A program made the translations under genes and the position numbers. The notes under the pieces are model-generated. The model was not told the DNA's origin. It worked only from the letters and a program-made list of their open reading frames with translations, and made no database searches. Source: an uncultured Clostridia bacterium (GTDB taxonomy: Bacteria > Bacillota > Clostridia > Christensenellales > Aristaeellaceae). From it: a stretch of 17,868 nucleotides of DNA. Positions within the stretch are counted from its first letter, which is position 1. Each line of letters starts with the position of its first letter. The stretch spans positions 1 to 17,868 of the forward strand of contig CAKTTL010000057.1 of NCBI GenBank assembly GCA_934615235.1. The letters run 5' to 3'. Below are positions 6,404-12,906 of the stretch, one piece after another.

Positions 6404-7531
6404 TTACCGCTCCAGACACGAATAGACGAGATTGCGCAGCCGCGGGTGAACGTAGGGTTCTTTGTTGTTGAGCATGTGCTGCGCGTAAAAGATGGAGATG
6501 CGGTTTTGCGGGTCGGCGGAGAAATACGCGCCCGCCGCGCCGCCCCAGCCGAATTCGCCCATCGGGCAGAGCAGCCCGCCCGCGCGGTCGATCGCCGTGC
6601 GCACGCCGAGGCCATAGCCGTAGCCGGCCATCTGCACCCAGTTGAAAACGTGCATCTGCGCATCGTTCAGCTGGTTGGCGCGGAGAAGATCGATCGCCGC
6701 GCCGCTCAGAATCCGCTCGCCCGTCGCGCCTGCGCCGCCGCAGGCCAGCGCGTCCGCCAGACGGATGTAATCGTCCACGCAGGAAATAACGCCCGCGCCG
6801 CCGCTGTCGTATTCCGGCCCGAATTCGTAGCTGTTATCGGGCGCAATGCGCTCGGCCCGGCGCGCTTCGTCGTTGTAGCGGTATTGCGCGGCCAGATCCT
6901 TTTCCATGCCGGGCTGCAGGTGATAGCATGTGCGCGTCATGCCGAGCGGCTGGAAAATATGGCGGGCTGCGTAGTCGCGGAATTTTTCGCCGGAAACGAC
7001 CTCGACCAGCGCGGCGAGAACGTCGTGACAGAGGCTGTACTGCCAGTGCGCGCCCGGCTCGAAGCACAGCGGCTTTTCGCTGATCGCCCGCGCGATCGCG
7101 CGCGTGGGGCACGCGCCCGCCGTTTCCTCGCGCACGCGGCGGATGGCAGGGCTGTCCATTTCGTAATCGAGCCCCGCCGTCATGCTGAAGAGATGACGAA
7201 TGAGGACGGGATTTTGCGCGCGGCGCGCGCCGCCGTCCGCGTCGCGAACCAGCACGTCGCGCCATTCGGGCATGTACTCGCAAAGCGGATCGGTCAAAAG
7301 GAATTTGCCCTTCTCCAGCAGCTGCATCGCCGCGACGACGGTGGTCACCTTGCTGCAGGAATAGAGCAGGTAAAGCTCGTCGCCGCGAAGCGGCTCCTGC
7401 GCTTCCCGGTCGCGCCAGCCGGCGCGATGCCGGTAGAGCGGCCGGTGGTTTTGCATGATCAGCATGTCCGCGCCCGGGACGCCGTAGGGGATCAGTGAAT
7501 CGAGAAACTGGGTAAGCGGTTCGAAATTCAT
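6404..7531 (-). CDS. Serine hydrolase, class C beta-lactamase-related family
   Basis: 375 aa. The SxxK motif is SCSK (58-61), in a YLLYSCSKVTT context typical of the beta-lactamase/DD-peptidase/esterase EstB superfamily (PF00144). The second motif is YSL (165-167), the usual Tyr-x-Asn position, with Tyr kept. A GWGGAAG segment near residue 330 fits the third, HxG-like motif. No signal peptide is visible, so it is likely cytoplasmic and more likely an esterase or peptidase than a resistance enzyme. The start at 7531 has a strong AAGGAGG site 7 bases upstream. The gene lies 12 bases after the membrane protein gene and one base before the nucleotidyltransferase-like gene, so the three share a transcript. 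Confidence 0.88.
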   Translation of the reverse strand: MNFEPLTQFLDSLIPYGVPGADMLIMQNHRPLYRHRAGWRDREAQEPLRGDELYLLYSCSKVTTVVAAMQLLEKGKFLLTDPLCEYMPEWRDVLVRDADGGARRAQNPVLIRHLFSMTAGLDYEMDSPAIRRVREETAGACPTRAIARAISEKPLCFEPGAHWQYSLCHDVLAALVEVVSGEKFRDYAARHIFQPLGMTRTCYHLQPGMEKDLAAQYRYNDEARRAERIAPDNSYEFGPEYDSGGAGVISCVDDYIRLADALACGGAGATGERILSGAAIDLLRANQLNDAQMHVFNWVQMAGYGYGLGVRTAIDRAGGLLCPMGEFGWGGAAGAYFSADPQNRISIFYAQHMLNNKEPYVHPRLRNLVYSCLER

Positions 7532-7543
7532 GTTGCGCCTCCT

Positions 7544-9454
7544 TTATTGCACGACCTTGTACACTTTCGTGCCGAGCCGGTCGTATACCGTTTCAAACAG
7601 CGCGTCAAGCGCCGCTTCGTCCGCGCCGAGTTCATAGCGCTCCGACGCGCCGAGGACGATATAGCGGACGTCGTACTCGCGCAGCAGATCGAGGTTGCTT
7701 GCGGGATCCGCGTAGAAAGCGCGCGCCTGCGCGTCGCGTTCGGAATAGTCCAGCCCGTGCCAGTACAGAAACAGCGACGGGCCGCATACCACGTCGCGCC
7801 CGGCGAGCGTGTAGACGGGGTTATTGTGGTGCAGGCCGGTGAGGAACATATCGTCCGGCTCGGTGTTTTCCTCGATGAATTCGGCGACGGCGACGTCCGC
7901 CTGCGAAAAGAGCACAAAGTCTGCCTGCGGGCTGCATTCGCGCGCGATCGACAGCGCGCCGGAGAGCACCGAGCCCGTCAGGAACAGCGCGGCCAGCAGC
8001 GCGCGGCAGTGCGCGCCGCGCAGCCGTTTCCAGCCTGCGACGCACAAAGAACCGGCCGCGGGCAGCATCAGCAGATACCAGACGTAGAAAAGCTTGTTGT
8101 TGTCATAGTCCAGCGGCTGGAAGAGAACGCACTCGGCGACGACGAAAATGCACGCCGCGCCGACGAAATCCATCCGGTCGCGCTTTTTCCATTCGATCAG
8201 CGCGCAGATCATCGCCAGCAGCGGCAGTCCGACGTTTTTGGCCCAGAACCAGGGATAGAAATCGACGAAGCCTTCGCTGGTGAGGTTCACCCAGTTGAAA
8301 TGCAGGCGGACGAAGCCGTCGTTTGTGGCCTGCGTGAGGGTAGAGGAGAGCAGCTGCGGCAGCGCGCATGCAAGCGTCAGCCCGAGAAACAGCCCTGCGC
8401 CGCGCAGAAGCCTGCCGCGGTTTTCCTTATCCGCGACGAACTGATAAACGCACGCGCCCATACAGTAAAGACCGAGCGCGGCGAAGGAATGCGTATGCAC
8501 CATCGGCAGCGCGGCGGCGAAAAGCGAGGCGAGCAGATAGAAACGCCTTTCCTGCGTTTTGAACGCCGTGCGCGCAAAATACAGCGCGGGCAGGAGCAGC
8601 GTCCAGCCGCCAAGGAACGTGCGCTGCGGCAGCAGCAGGTCGCACACCAGGTTCGACCAGCGGAGATTGTACTCCGGCTGATTGGCCGGGGTTTTGTAGT
8701 ATCCGGTAAAAATCTCGGCGATCTTGGAAAAATCATGGCCGGAGAGATCGAAATCGTAGAGGAAGCCGAGGCCGCCGTTGAAAAACAGCAGCACGGCCGC
8801 AATTACGGCCGCAGGCGTGCTGCGCGTGACCTCGCGGGCAAAGATGAGATAGCCGCAATAGACCAGCGCGCTCATGAGCGTGCCGGGCAGGATGATCGAC
8901 AGCTGCAGCGAGGAGCCGAAGAGCAGCAGCGACGTGCTCATCGCGTCGGTGAGGATGGGATAGCCCAGCGTCGTGCCGGGGAGGATGTTATAATCCGCCG
9001 GCAGCGTCGAACCGCGCAGACTGGTGATGATGGAAAGATGCATGCAAAGGTCGCCGTACGTCGACTGCCCCGTATGCAGCGCGCCGCCCGCCTCGCGCAG
9101 CGTGTGCGTGTATTGCAGATAGCCGGACAGAACCGTCAGCGGAAGGGCGAGAAAGAGCAGCGCTTTCAGCAGCGAACGGTCCTCCGCAGAAAGTTTCGCC
9201 GGTGTTTTGGCGCGCTTGCGCGCGAAAAAAAACGCCGCCAGCGTCAGCGCCATCATCGCGGCCAGCGCGCAATATTCCGCCGCCAGCGTAAACCGGAGCG
9301 CGTAGGCGAACAGCGCGGGCAGCCACATCAGACAGAGAATTCCAAACGCCGCGCCCGTCCAGACGCGAATCAGAGGGCTTTTATCCCAAAGCAGCGCGCG
9401 CGCGCAGAGAACGCCGCACGCAAGATAAAACAAAAACACAAAAATTCCCGCCAT
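7544..9454 (-). CDS. Large polytopic membrane protein, GT-C-like glycosyltransferase fold
   Basis: 636 aa with roughly 10-12 hydrophobic segments, beginning at residue 3, followed by a soluble C-terminal part of about 120 residues. After the fourth membrane segment an extracellular loop reads YGDLCMHLSIITSL ... GTTLGYPILTD, the kind of acidic first loop seen in membrane GT-C glycosyltransferases and DUF2298/PMT-like proteins that use lipid-linked sugars. Near residue 470 a FQPLDYDNNKLFYVWYL segment is another hallmark of this type. The C-terminal part (DVRYIVLGASERYEL) resembles their periplasmic-side domain. Start 9454 was chosen over an upstream ATG at 9505 because AAGGAGG lies 5 bases before it and the promoter at 9476-9505 would otherwise fall inside the gene. 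A role in cell-envelope glycan assembly is an inference; the sugar is unknown. Confidence 0.72.
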   Translation of the reverse strand: MAGIFVFLFYLACGVLCARALLWDKSPLIRVWTGAAFGILCLMWLPALFAYALRFTLAAEYCALAAMMALTLAAFFFARKRAKTPAKLSAEDRSLLKALLFLALPLTVLSGYLQYTHTLREAGGALHTGQSTYGDLCMHLSIITSLRGSTLPADYNILPGTTLGYPILTDAMSTSLLLFGSSLQLSIILPGTLMSALVYCGYLIFAREVTRSTPAAVIAAVLLFFNGGLGFLYDFDLSGHDFSKIAEIFTGYYKTPANQPEYNLRWSNLVCDLLLPQRTFLGGWTLLLPALYFARTAFKTQERRFYLLASLFAAALPMVHTHSFAALGLYCMGACVYQFVADKENRGRLLRGAGLFLGLTLACALPQLLSSTLTQATNDGFVRLHFNWVNLTSEGFVDFYPWFWAKNVGLPLLAMICALIEWKKRDRMDFVGAACIFVVAECVLFQPLDYDNNKLFYVWYLLMLPAAGSLCVAGWKRLRGAHCRALLAALFLTGSVLSGALSIARECSPQADFVLFSQADVAVAEFIEENTEPDDMFLTGLHHNNPVYTLAGRDVVCGPSLFLYWHGLDYSERDAQARAFYADPASNLDLLREYDVRYIVLGASERYELGADEAALDALFETVYDRLGTKVYKVVQ

Positions 9455-9475
9455 AATAGCCTCCTTCACGGGGAC

Positions 9476-9505
9476 ATTATAGGCGGGAAAGCGCGTCGGT
9501 GTCAA
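9476..9505 (-). promoter_or_regulatory. Perfect-consensus housekeeping promoter for the GT-C-like operon
   Basis: On the minus strand TTGACA (9505-9500) and TATAAT (9481-9476) both match the sigma-A consensus exactly, with an 18-base spacer. The start point would be near 9469, leaving a leader of about 15 bases with the AAGGAGG site. A second TATAAT at 9519-9514 lacks a recognisable -35. Confidence 0.85.
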
Positions 9506-9528
9506 TAAAAAGGATTATAGGTCAAAGA

Positions 9529-9735
9529 TCAAACCTGATCTCTTGCGTTTTCGCGGCGGCGGAACAGAAGCGAAATGCACCACAGCCCCGCCAGCGCGAC
9601 AAGGCCGTAAATGATGCGGCTGACGAGCGCGCCCTGCCCGCCGAAGAGATACGCGACCAGATCGAACTGGAACAGCGAGATAAGGCCCCAGTTGATGGCG
9701 CCAATGATGACGAGAACCAATGAAACGCGATCCAT
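9529..9735 (-). CDS. DUF378 family membrane protein (YuzA-like)
   Basis: 68 aa with two membrane helices. The segment VSLVLVIIGAINWGLISLFQFDLVAYLFG is split here as helix one (about 4-20, with the family hallmark GAINWGL) and a conserved FDLVA loop. Helix two lies at about 36-58 (RIIYGLVALAGLWCIS), followed by a basic tail. This is the pattern of DUF378, a widespread family without known function. An upstream ATG at 9804 is rejected, because AAGGAGAGG (9752-9744) sits 8 bases before ATG 9735 and the family starts here. The ribosome site is the 3' arm of a hairpin (9744-9794), so expression may be controlled at that point. Confidence 0.88.
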   Translation of the reverse strand: MDRVSLVLVIIGAINWGLISLFQFDLVAYLFGGQGALVSRIIYGLVALAGLWCISLLFRRRENARDQV

Positions 9736-9743
9736 AAAAAAAT

Positions 9744-9794
9744 CCTCTCCTTTTCTTTCAGAGTGCCGATGATAGGCTGTCCGAAAGGGAGAGG
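9744..9794 (-). promoter_or_regulatory. Terminator-like hairpin that buries the DUF378 ribosome site
   Basis: On the minus strand the arm 9794-9783 pairs with 9755-9744 over 12 bases, with one A/C mismatch (9751/9787) and a 27-base loop. The 3' arm is the AGGAGAGG ribosome site of the DUF378 gene, and it is followed by A and seven T just before the ATG. The same structure could therefore end transcription of the upstream genes or block translation start. No metabolite riboswitch consensus was recognised in the loop. Confidence 0.6.
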
Positions 9795-9800
9795 CGTTAT

Positions 9801-10085
9801 TCATCCGTTGCGCGGATCCATCGAGCGGCTCTTGGGCGCGTTCGCGTCAAAGCGTTCGATTTCGAGCTTGTCATAGGGGAAGGTTTCGACAAAGTGCTCT
9901 TTTGTAAAATGCATCTGGCCGAACTGCTCCCATTCGCGCTCGTGCTTGGGCAATATCATCGGCCGCGCCACGTCCAGCCGCGTGCACAGCGTGTTGAGCG
10001 CGTCCAGAACGGAGCCGTCATAAGGAACGGTTTCGCTTTTTTCAATGCGGTGACGCTTGATCAGGCGCGCCCAAATCTGTTCCAT
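9801..10085 (-). CDS. Conserved-looking 94-aa cytoplasmic protein of unknown function
   Basis: 94 aa, soluble, no signal peptide or membrane segment, and no family name recognised. It starts with a basic segment (ARLIKRHRIEKSE), then YDGSVLDALNTLCTRLDVARP, a likely helix. A charged aromatic region follows, with KHEREWEQFGQMHFTKEHFVETFPYDKLEIERFD, and a polar tail. The combination of an E-F/E-W helix and FDKLEI-type strand resembles small uncharacterised clostridial proteins. ATG 10085 has AGGAGG 5 bases upstream and is preferred to an upstream ATG at 10250 that lies inside queT. It begins 20 bases after the queT stop, so it shares the queT transcript. The stop overlaps nothing; the DUF378 gene follows after 65 bases. 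Confidence 0.7.
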   Translation of the reverse strand: MEQIWARLIKRHRIEKSETVPYDGSVLDALNTLCTRLDVARPMILPKHEREWEQFGQMHFTKEHFVETFPYDKLEIERFDANAPKSRSMDPRNG

Positions 10086-10105
10086 ATAGCCTCCTGGCCT
10101 CCAAA

Positions 10106-10588
10106 TCAGAAGAGGCGGTTTTCGTATTTTTTCAGCGCGGCGTGCAGCGCAAGCCCCAGCAGCCCGCAGGAAATCACTTCGCCCGCGCCGACGGTAAGCA
10201 TGAAATAGAAGATGCTGCCCTCGAAGCGATACACCAGCGAGAGCACCCACGGTACGATCAGGATATTCGCGACGATGGGCGGGAGAACGGCAAGATATTT
10301 ATTGCGGCGGAAATACCGCGTTCCCAGCGCGCCGAGGAGCGTCGCCAGGCTGCCGAACACCACGTCCCACGGCGCGCAGCCGGTGAGCAGGTTGGAAAGC
10401 GCGCATCCCACGAAAAGCCCCGGCACGGCCGCGGGCGTAAACATGGGCAGCACGCAAAGCGCTTCGGAAAAACGCACCTGAATTACGCCGCTGGCAAGCC
10501 CGAGGGCGTTGCACAGGAACGTGAGCAGAACATAGAGCGCGGCGATCACAGCGCCGTGCGCGAGATAGAGTGAATTTGTCTTTTTCAT
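10106..10588 (-). CDS. queT: QueT-family ECF transporter S component (queuosine precursor uptake)
   Basis: 160 aa with about five or six hydrophobic segments. The segments HGAVIAALYVLLTF near the start, QVRFSEALCVLPMFTPAAVPGLFVGC and the NLLTGCAPWDVVFGSLATLLGALGTR stretch are hallmarks of the QueT family. These proteins are membrane substrate-binding components that pair with an EcfA-A'-T module to import a queuosine precursor for tRNA modification. The start at 10588 fits the family N-terminus; the ATG at 10624 would precede the promoter. No Shine-Dalgarno site is present: the five C before the ATG cannot pair with 16S rRNA. The -10 box lies only 7 bases away, so the message looks leaderless. 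No preQ1 riboswitch fits in the upstream space. EcfA1-EcfA2-EcfT are encoded about 2.3 kb to the right. Confidence 0.85.
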   Translation of the reverse strand: MKKTNSLYLAHGAVIAALYVLLTFLCNALGLASGVIQVRFSEALCVLPMFTPAAVPGLFVGCALSNLLTGCAPWDVVFGSLATLLGALGTRYFRRNKYLAVLPPIVANILIVPWVLSLVYRFEGSIFYFMLTVGAGEVISCGLLGLALHAALKKYENRLF

Positions 10589-10595
10589 AGGGGGT

Positions 10596-10624
10596 ATTAT
10601 AGCGGGTTTGGGTGGGAGATGCAA
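10596..10624 (-). promoter_or_regulatory. Promoter of queT placed directly on the start codon
   Basis: Minus-strand TTGCAT (10624-10619), a 17-base spacer and a consensus TATAAT (10601-10596). The ATG of queT begins 7 bases beyond the -10 box, so the expected start point is at or next to the A of the ATG. Confidence 0.65.
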
Positions 10625-10655
10625 GGGGGGATGGATATAAAAATAAAAAGGAAAA

Positions 10656-10682
10656 GCCCCGCGGCCTTTGAAGGCGCGGGGC
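10656..10682 (-). terminator. Intrinsic terminator after hsp20
   Basis: A GC-rich hairpin about 20 bases after the hsp20 stop on the minus strand: arms 10682-10671 and 10667-10656, with one bulged base (10664) and a short loop. It is followed on the minus strand by TTTTCC and a run of T (10655-10641). It separates hsp20 from the queT promoter. Confidence 0.85.
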
Positions 10683-10700
10683 GCGTATATCCGTTTGCGC

Positions 10701-11114
10701 TTACTGAATCTCGATCTTTCTCGATTCCGGCTCGGCGGGCTGCATCTTGGGAAGTTTGACGCTCAGCACGCCGTTTTTGTATTCGGCGCTGATCTTGCTC
10801 TCGTCGATGCCGTCGAGGGAGAAGCTGCGATGGAACGTGCGCTCGGTGAAACCGTAGCGGCTTTCGTTTTCAGCGCCTTCCTCGGTTTTGTGCTCCGCGT
10901 CGATGGTGAGCGTGCCGCTCTTGACGTTCATTTCGATATCCTTCTGCTCGAAACCGGGCATTTCCGCGTCGAGGTAGTACGCGTCGTCCGTTTCCCGCAC
11001 GCCGGTGCGCAGGCCGGAAGCGGCCATCTCGGTCAGCGGCCGGAAGAAATCGTCAAAGGGGAAGGAGTTAGAGCGGCGGGTGGGCATGGAGTTGCGAGTC
11101 GTGATAGCGAACAT
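10701..11114 (-). CDS. Small heat-shock protein, Hsp20/alpha-crystallin family
   Basis: 137 aa. An N-terminal arm (1-37) with SNSFPFDDFFRPL is followed by the alpha-crystallin domain (about 38-125). That domain includes YYLDAEMPGF, a DIEMNVKSGTLTI strand pair and the family signature AEYKNGVLSVKLPK (110-123). It ends with an IEI (I-x-I) motif at 134-136, used for oligomer assembly. Such proteins are ATP-independent holdases that keep unfolded proteins soluble in the cytoplasm. ATG 11114 follows an AAAGGAGG site 8 bases upstream. The promoter has TTGACT and TATGAT boxes with a 17-base spacer. A CtsR-type operator covers the -35, so heat induction shared with the clpC operon is likely. The gene has its own terminator and is probably transcribed alone. 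Confidence 0.95.
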   Translation of the reverse strand: MFAITTRNSMPTRRSNSFPFDDFFRPLTEMAASGLRTGVRETDDAYYLDAEMPGFEQKDIEMNVKSGTLTIDAEHKTEEGAENESRYGFTERTFHRSFSLDGIDESKISAEYKNGVLSVKLPKMQPAEPESRKIEIQ

Positions 11115-11163
11115 ATTGAAAGCCTCCTTTAATTCGGTCGGTTGATTCTTACCTTATCTATCT

Positions 11164-11176
11164 GTTCCCTTGGAAC
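11164..11176. promoter_or_regulatory. Small palindrome at the hsp20 transcription start
   Basis: Inverted repeat GTTCC-CTT-GGAAC, with arms 11164-11168 and 11172-11176. It begins at about the expected hsp20 start point, seven bases after the -10 box. It could be an operator or a small 5' RNA hairpin. It does not match CIRCE. With five-base arms it may be chance. Confidence 0.35.
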
Positions 11177-11182
11177 GGTTGT

Positions 11183-11211
11183 ATCATACATTAAATATCA
11201 AAGAAAGTCAA
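11183..11211 (-). promoter_or_regulatory. hsp20 promoter
   Basis: Minus-strand TTGACT (11211-11206) and TATGAT (11188-11183) with a 17-base spacer, one mismatch per box from the sigma-A consensus. The untranslated leader would be about 60 bases. Confidence 0.85.
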
Positions 11212-11212
11212 A
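11196..11212 (+). promoter_or_regulatory. Candidate CtsR operator over the hsp20 -35 box
   Basis: The plus strand reads TATCAAA-GAA-AGTCAAA. The CtsR consensus is RGTCAAA-NAN-RGTCAAA: the second heptad and the spacer match fully, the first heptad in five of seven positions. The site overlaps the -35 box, where repressor binding would block transcription. CtsR itself is normally encoded just before mcsA, left of this window. Confidence 0.65.
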
Positions 11213-11247
11213 GTAAATAAATCGGAAAAACGGACGATTTTGAAGTA

Positions 11248-11267
11248 TATCGCGCAAATGCGCGATA
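11248..11267. promoter_or_regulatory. Perfect 20-base palindrome between divergent promoters
   Basis: Arms TATCGCGCA (11248-11256) and TGCGCGATA (11259-11267) around AA. It lies 36 bases beyond the hsp20 -35 box and 63 bases before the -35 of the parvulin gene. There is no T-run on either side, so an operator for an unknown regulator is more likely than a terminator. Confidence 0.5.
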
Positions 11268-11330
11268 ATTCACGCGAAATCGCATCATTTTAACTTTTTT
11301 GCATTGCCTGCAGGTGGGGGAATATGACAC

Positions 11331-11359
11331 TTGCGTCTTTGCGTTCTTTGTGGCATAAT
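11331..11359 (+). promoter_or_regulatory. Promoter of the parvulin-type foldase gene
   Basis: TTGCGT (11331-11336), a 17-base spacer and CATAAT (11354-11359), preceded by TGG as an extended -10. The AAAAGGAGG ribosome site at 11373-11381 and ATG 11388 follow. Confidence 0.65.
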
Positions 11360-11387
11360 AACAGACAACAATAAAAGGAGGCTTCTT

Positions 11388-12845
11388 ATGAAGAAAGTAC
11401 GTCTGACCGCGCTGCTGATGGCCGCGCTGATGCTCGTTTGCACCGTGTTCGCCGGCGCTTGCGCCGAAGAGGATCCGATCGTGATCACCGCCGGCCGCCA
11501 CAGCATTCCGCTGAGCCAGGTGCAAAAGGCTTACGACGATATGGTGCTGCAGTATGAGCAGTATTTCGCCAGCTATGGCTATACGCTGGGCGCGACCGAA
11601 TATGAAAAGATTCGCGAAATCGTGCTGCAGAACCAGGAAATGCTCTGCGTTGTCGATAACATCATCGAGGACAGGGGCTATCCCGAACTGACGGACGAAG
11701 AAAAGGAAGCGCTGCGCACCAAGGCGCAGGAGACGTACGACGAGGCGTATAACTACGTCAAGGATTATTACGTCAACAATTACGGCCTCAGCGAAGAAGA
11801 GGCTGTCAAACTCTGCGAAGACGGCATGGTCGAGATGGGCTACAGCGTCGATTCGCTCTACGATCAGATGGCGGAGAACGCGCGCTACAGCGCGGTTTAT
11901 AACGACGTGACCAAGGACGTCACCGTCACCGACGACGAGGTGAAGGCGTATTACGAAGAAACCTACGTCGCGCCCGACCGCGAAAAGTACGAGGGCAACA
12001 TCCAGTCCTATGAGATGAACACCAACTATTACGGCACCGAGTCCCATTATGTGCCGGAAGGCTATCGCGCCGTGTCGCACATCCTGCTGCTCACGCCGGA
12101 AGAGATTGAAACCGAGCTGGACGCGTGCAGCGAAAAGCTGGACGCCGCGCAGCAGAAAATGGACGGCTTTGTCGACGAGCTGGCCGAACTGGAAGTGACG
12201 CCTGAGGAAGGCGCCGAGCCGGTTGAACATCGTTCTGCGGAAGAAATTCAGGCGGACATCGACGCGGCGAAGGCCGAAGTCGAAGCGGTTGAAGCGGAAT
12301 ACGCCGAAATCAAGGCGAAGATTCTTCCCGCGCTGCAGGATAAGATCGATGAAATTTACGCCAAGATCGAAGCCGGCGAAGAATTCGCCGATCTGATTGA
12401 CGCCTACGGCGAGGATCCCGGCATGGCCTCCAGCCCCGACGGCTATCAGGTGCACAAGGATTCCACCTCCTTCGTGGCCGAGTTCCGCGACGGCGCGATG
12501 AGCATTGAAAACGTCGGCGACGTGAGCGACCCGGTGCTGTCCGATTTTGGTGTGCACATCATTAAATACCTGCGCGATGTGCCCGCCGGCGCGGTCGAGC
12601 TTTCCGAGGAAGCGTTTGCGGATATGAAGAACGAGCTGCTCACCTCCAAGAAGGACGAAGCGTTCCAGGCGGCTTACGCTGAATGGCAGGAGCAGTATCC
12701 CGCGACGATCAACGCCGATCTGGTCAAGCTGCCCAGCGACCAGACCGAAGAAGTAACGGATGAAGCGGCGGCGGAAGAAGCCGCTGCGGAAACGACTGAC
12801 GAAGCGGCTGCCGAGGAAACCGCTGCGGCGACCGAAGGCAACTGA
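11388..12845 (+). CDS. Exported parvulin-type peptidyl-prolyl isomerase with coiled-coil insertion
   Basis: 485 aa. A signal peptide spans about 1-26 and ends ACAEED; a lipobox is not convincing, so either secreted or membrane-bound is possible. Residues 35-225 are the helix-rich SurA/PrsA-type chaperone part with TVTDDEVKAYYEE. The parvulin domain begins at RAVSHILLL (227-235). It is then broken by about 85 residues of charged, heptad-like helix (about 237-321), and resumes at KIEAGEEFADLIDAYGEDPG (from 326), ending with FGVHIIKYL (387-395). A low-complexity Ala/Glu/Thr tail closes the protein. The role would be folding of exported proteins outside the membrane. ATG 11388 follows AAAAGGAGG; a longer start at 11331 would overlap the promoter. 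A terminator follows the stop. Confidence 0.87.
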   Translation: MKKVRLTALLMAALMLVCTVFAGACAEEDPIVITAGRHSIPLSQVQKAYDDMVLQYEQYFASYGYTLGATEYEKIREIVLQNQEMLCVVDNIIEDRGYPELTDEEKEALRTKAQETYDEAYNYVKDYYVNNYGLSEEEAVKLCEDGMVEMGYSVDSLYDQMAENARYSAVYNDVTKDVTVTDDEVKAYYEETYVAPDREKYEGNIQSYEMNTNYYGTESHYVPEGYRAVSHILLLTPEEIETELDACSEKLDAAQQKMDGFVDELAELEVTPEEGAEPVEHRSAEEIQADIDAAKAEVEAVEAEYAEIKAKILPALQDKIDEIYAKIEAGEEFADLIDAYGEDPGMASSPDGYQVHKDSTSFVAEFRDGAMSIENVGDVSDPVLSDFGVHIIKYLRDVPAGAVELSEEAFADMKNELLTSKKDEAFQAAYAEWQEQYPATINADLVKLPSDQTEEVTDEAAAEEAAAETTDEAAAEETAAATEGN

Positions 12846-12861
12846 TTTTTCGCACCAGACC

Positions 12862-12897
12862 AAGCCCCGGGGCAGCAGGCTCTGTCCCGGGGCTTTT
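12862..12897 (+). terminator. Intrinsic terminator between the foldase and ecfA1
   Basis: Fourteen-base arms (12862-12875 and 12882-12895), one G-U pair, loop of six, followed by TT to complete a four-T run. It ends only 10 bases before the first possible ecfA1 start, and no promoter is visible between them. Confidence 0.88.
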
Positions 12898-12906
12898 CGA
12901 GGTTAA

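Noticed and set aside
6404..7531. Serine hydrolase as an antibiotic-resistance beta-lactamase
   Set aside because: There is no signal peptide and the family is dominated by esterases and peptidases; resistance cannot be claimed.
7547..9508. Long open frame on the plus strand opposite the GT-C-like gene
   Set aside because: Its translation is rich in Arg, Gln and Ala with no domain, typical of an antisense shadow in GC-rich DNA; the minus-strand frame has membrane segments, a ribosome site and a promoter.
9519..9533. AGGTCAAAGATCAAA resembling a second CtsR operator
   Set aside because: The two heptads abut directly, whereas CtsR sites need a three-base spacer, and the sequence lies over the end of the DUF378 gene.
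10589..10650. Possible preQ1 riboswitch before queT, expected for queuosine genes
   Set aside because: The promoter lies against the start codon, leaving no leader RNA, and no preQ1 consensus was seen.
11208..12863. Long minus-strand open frame opposite the parvulin gene
   Set aside because: The translation is repetitive and phenylalanine/arginine-rich, with no domain; the plus-strand gene has promoter, ribosome site, signal peptide and parvulin motifs.
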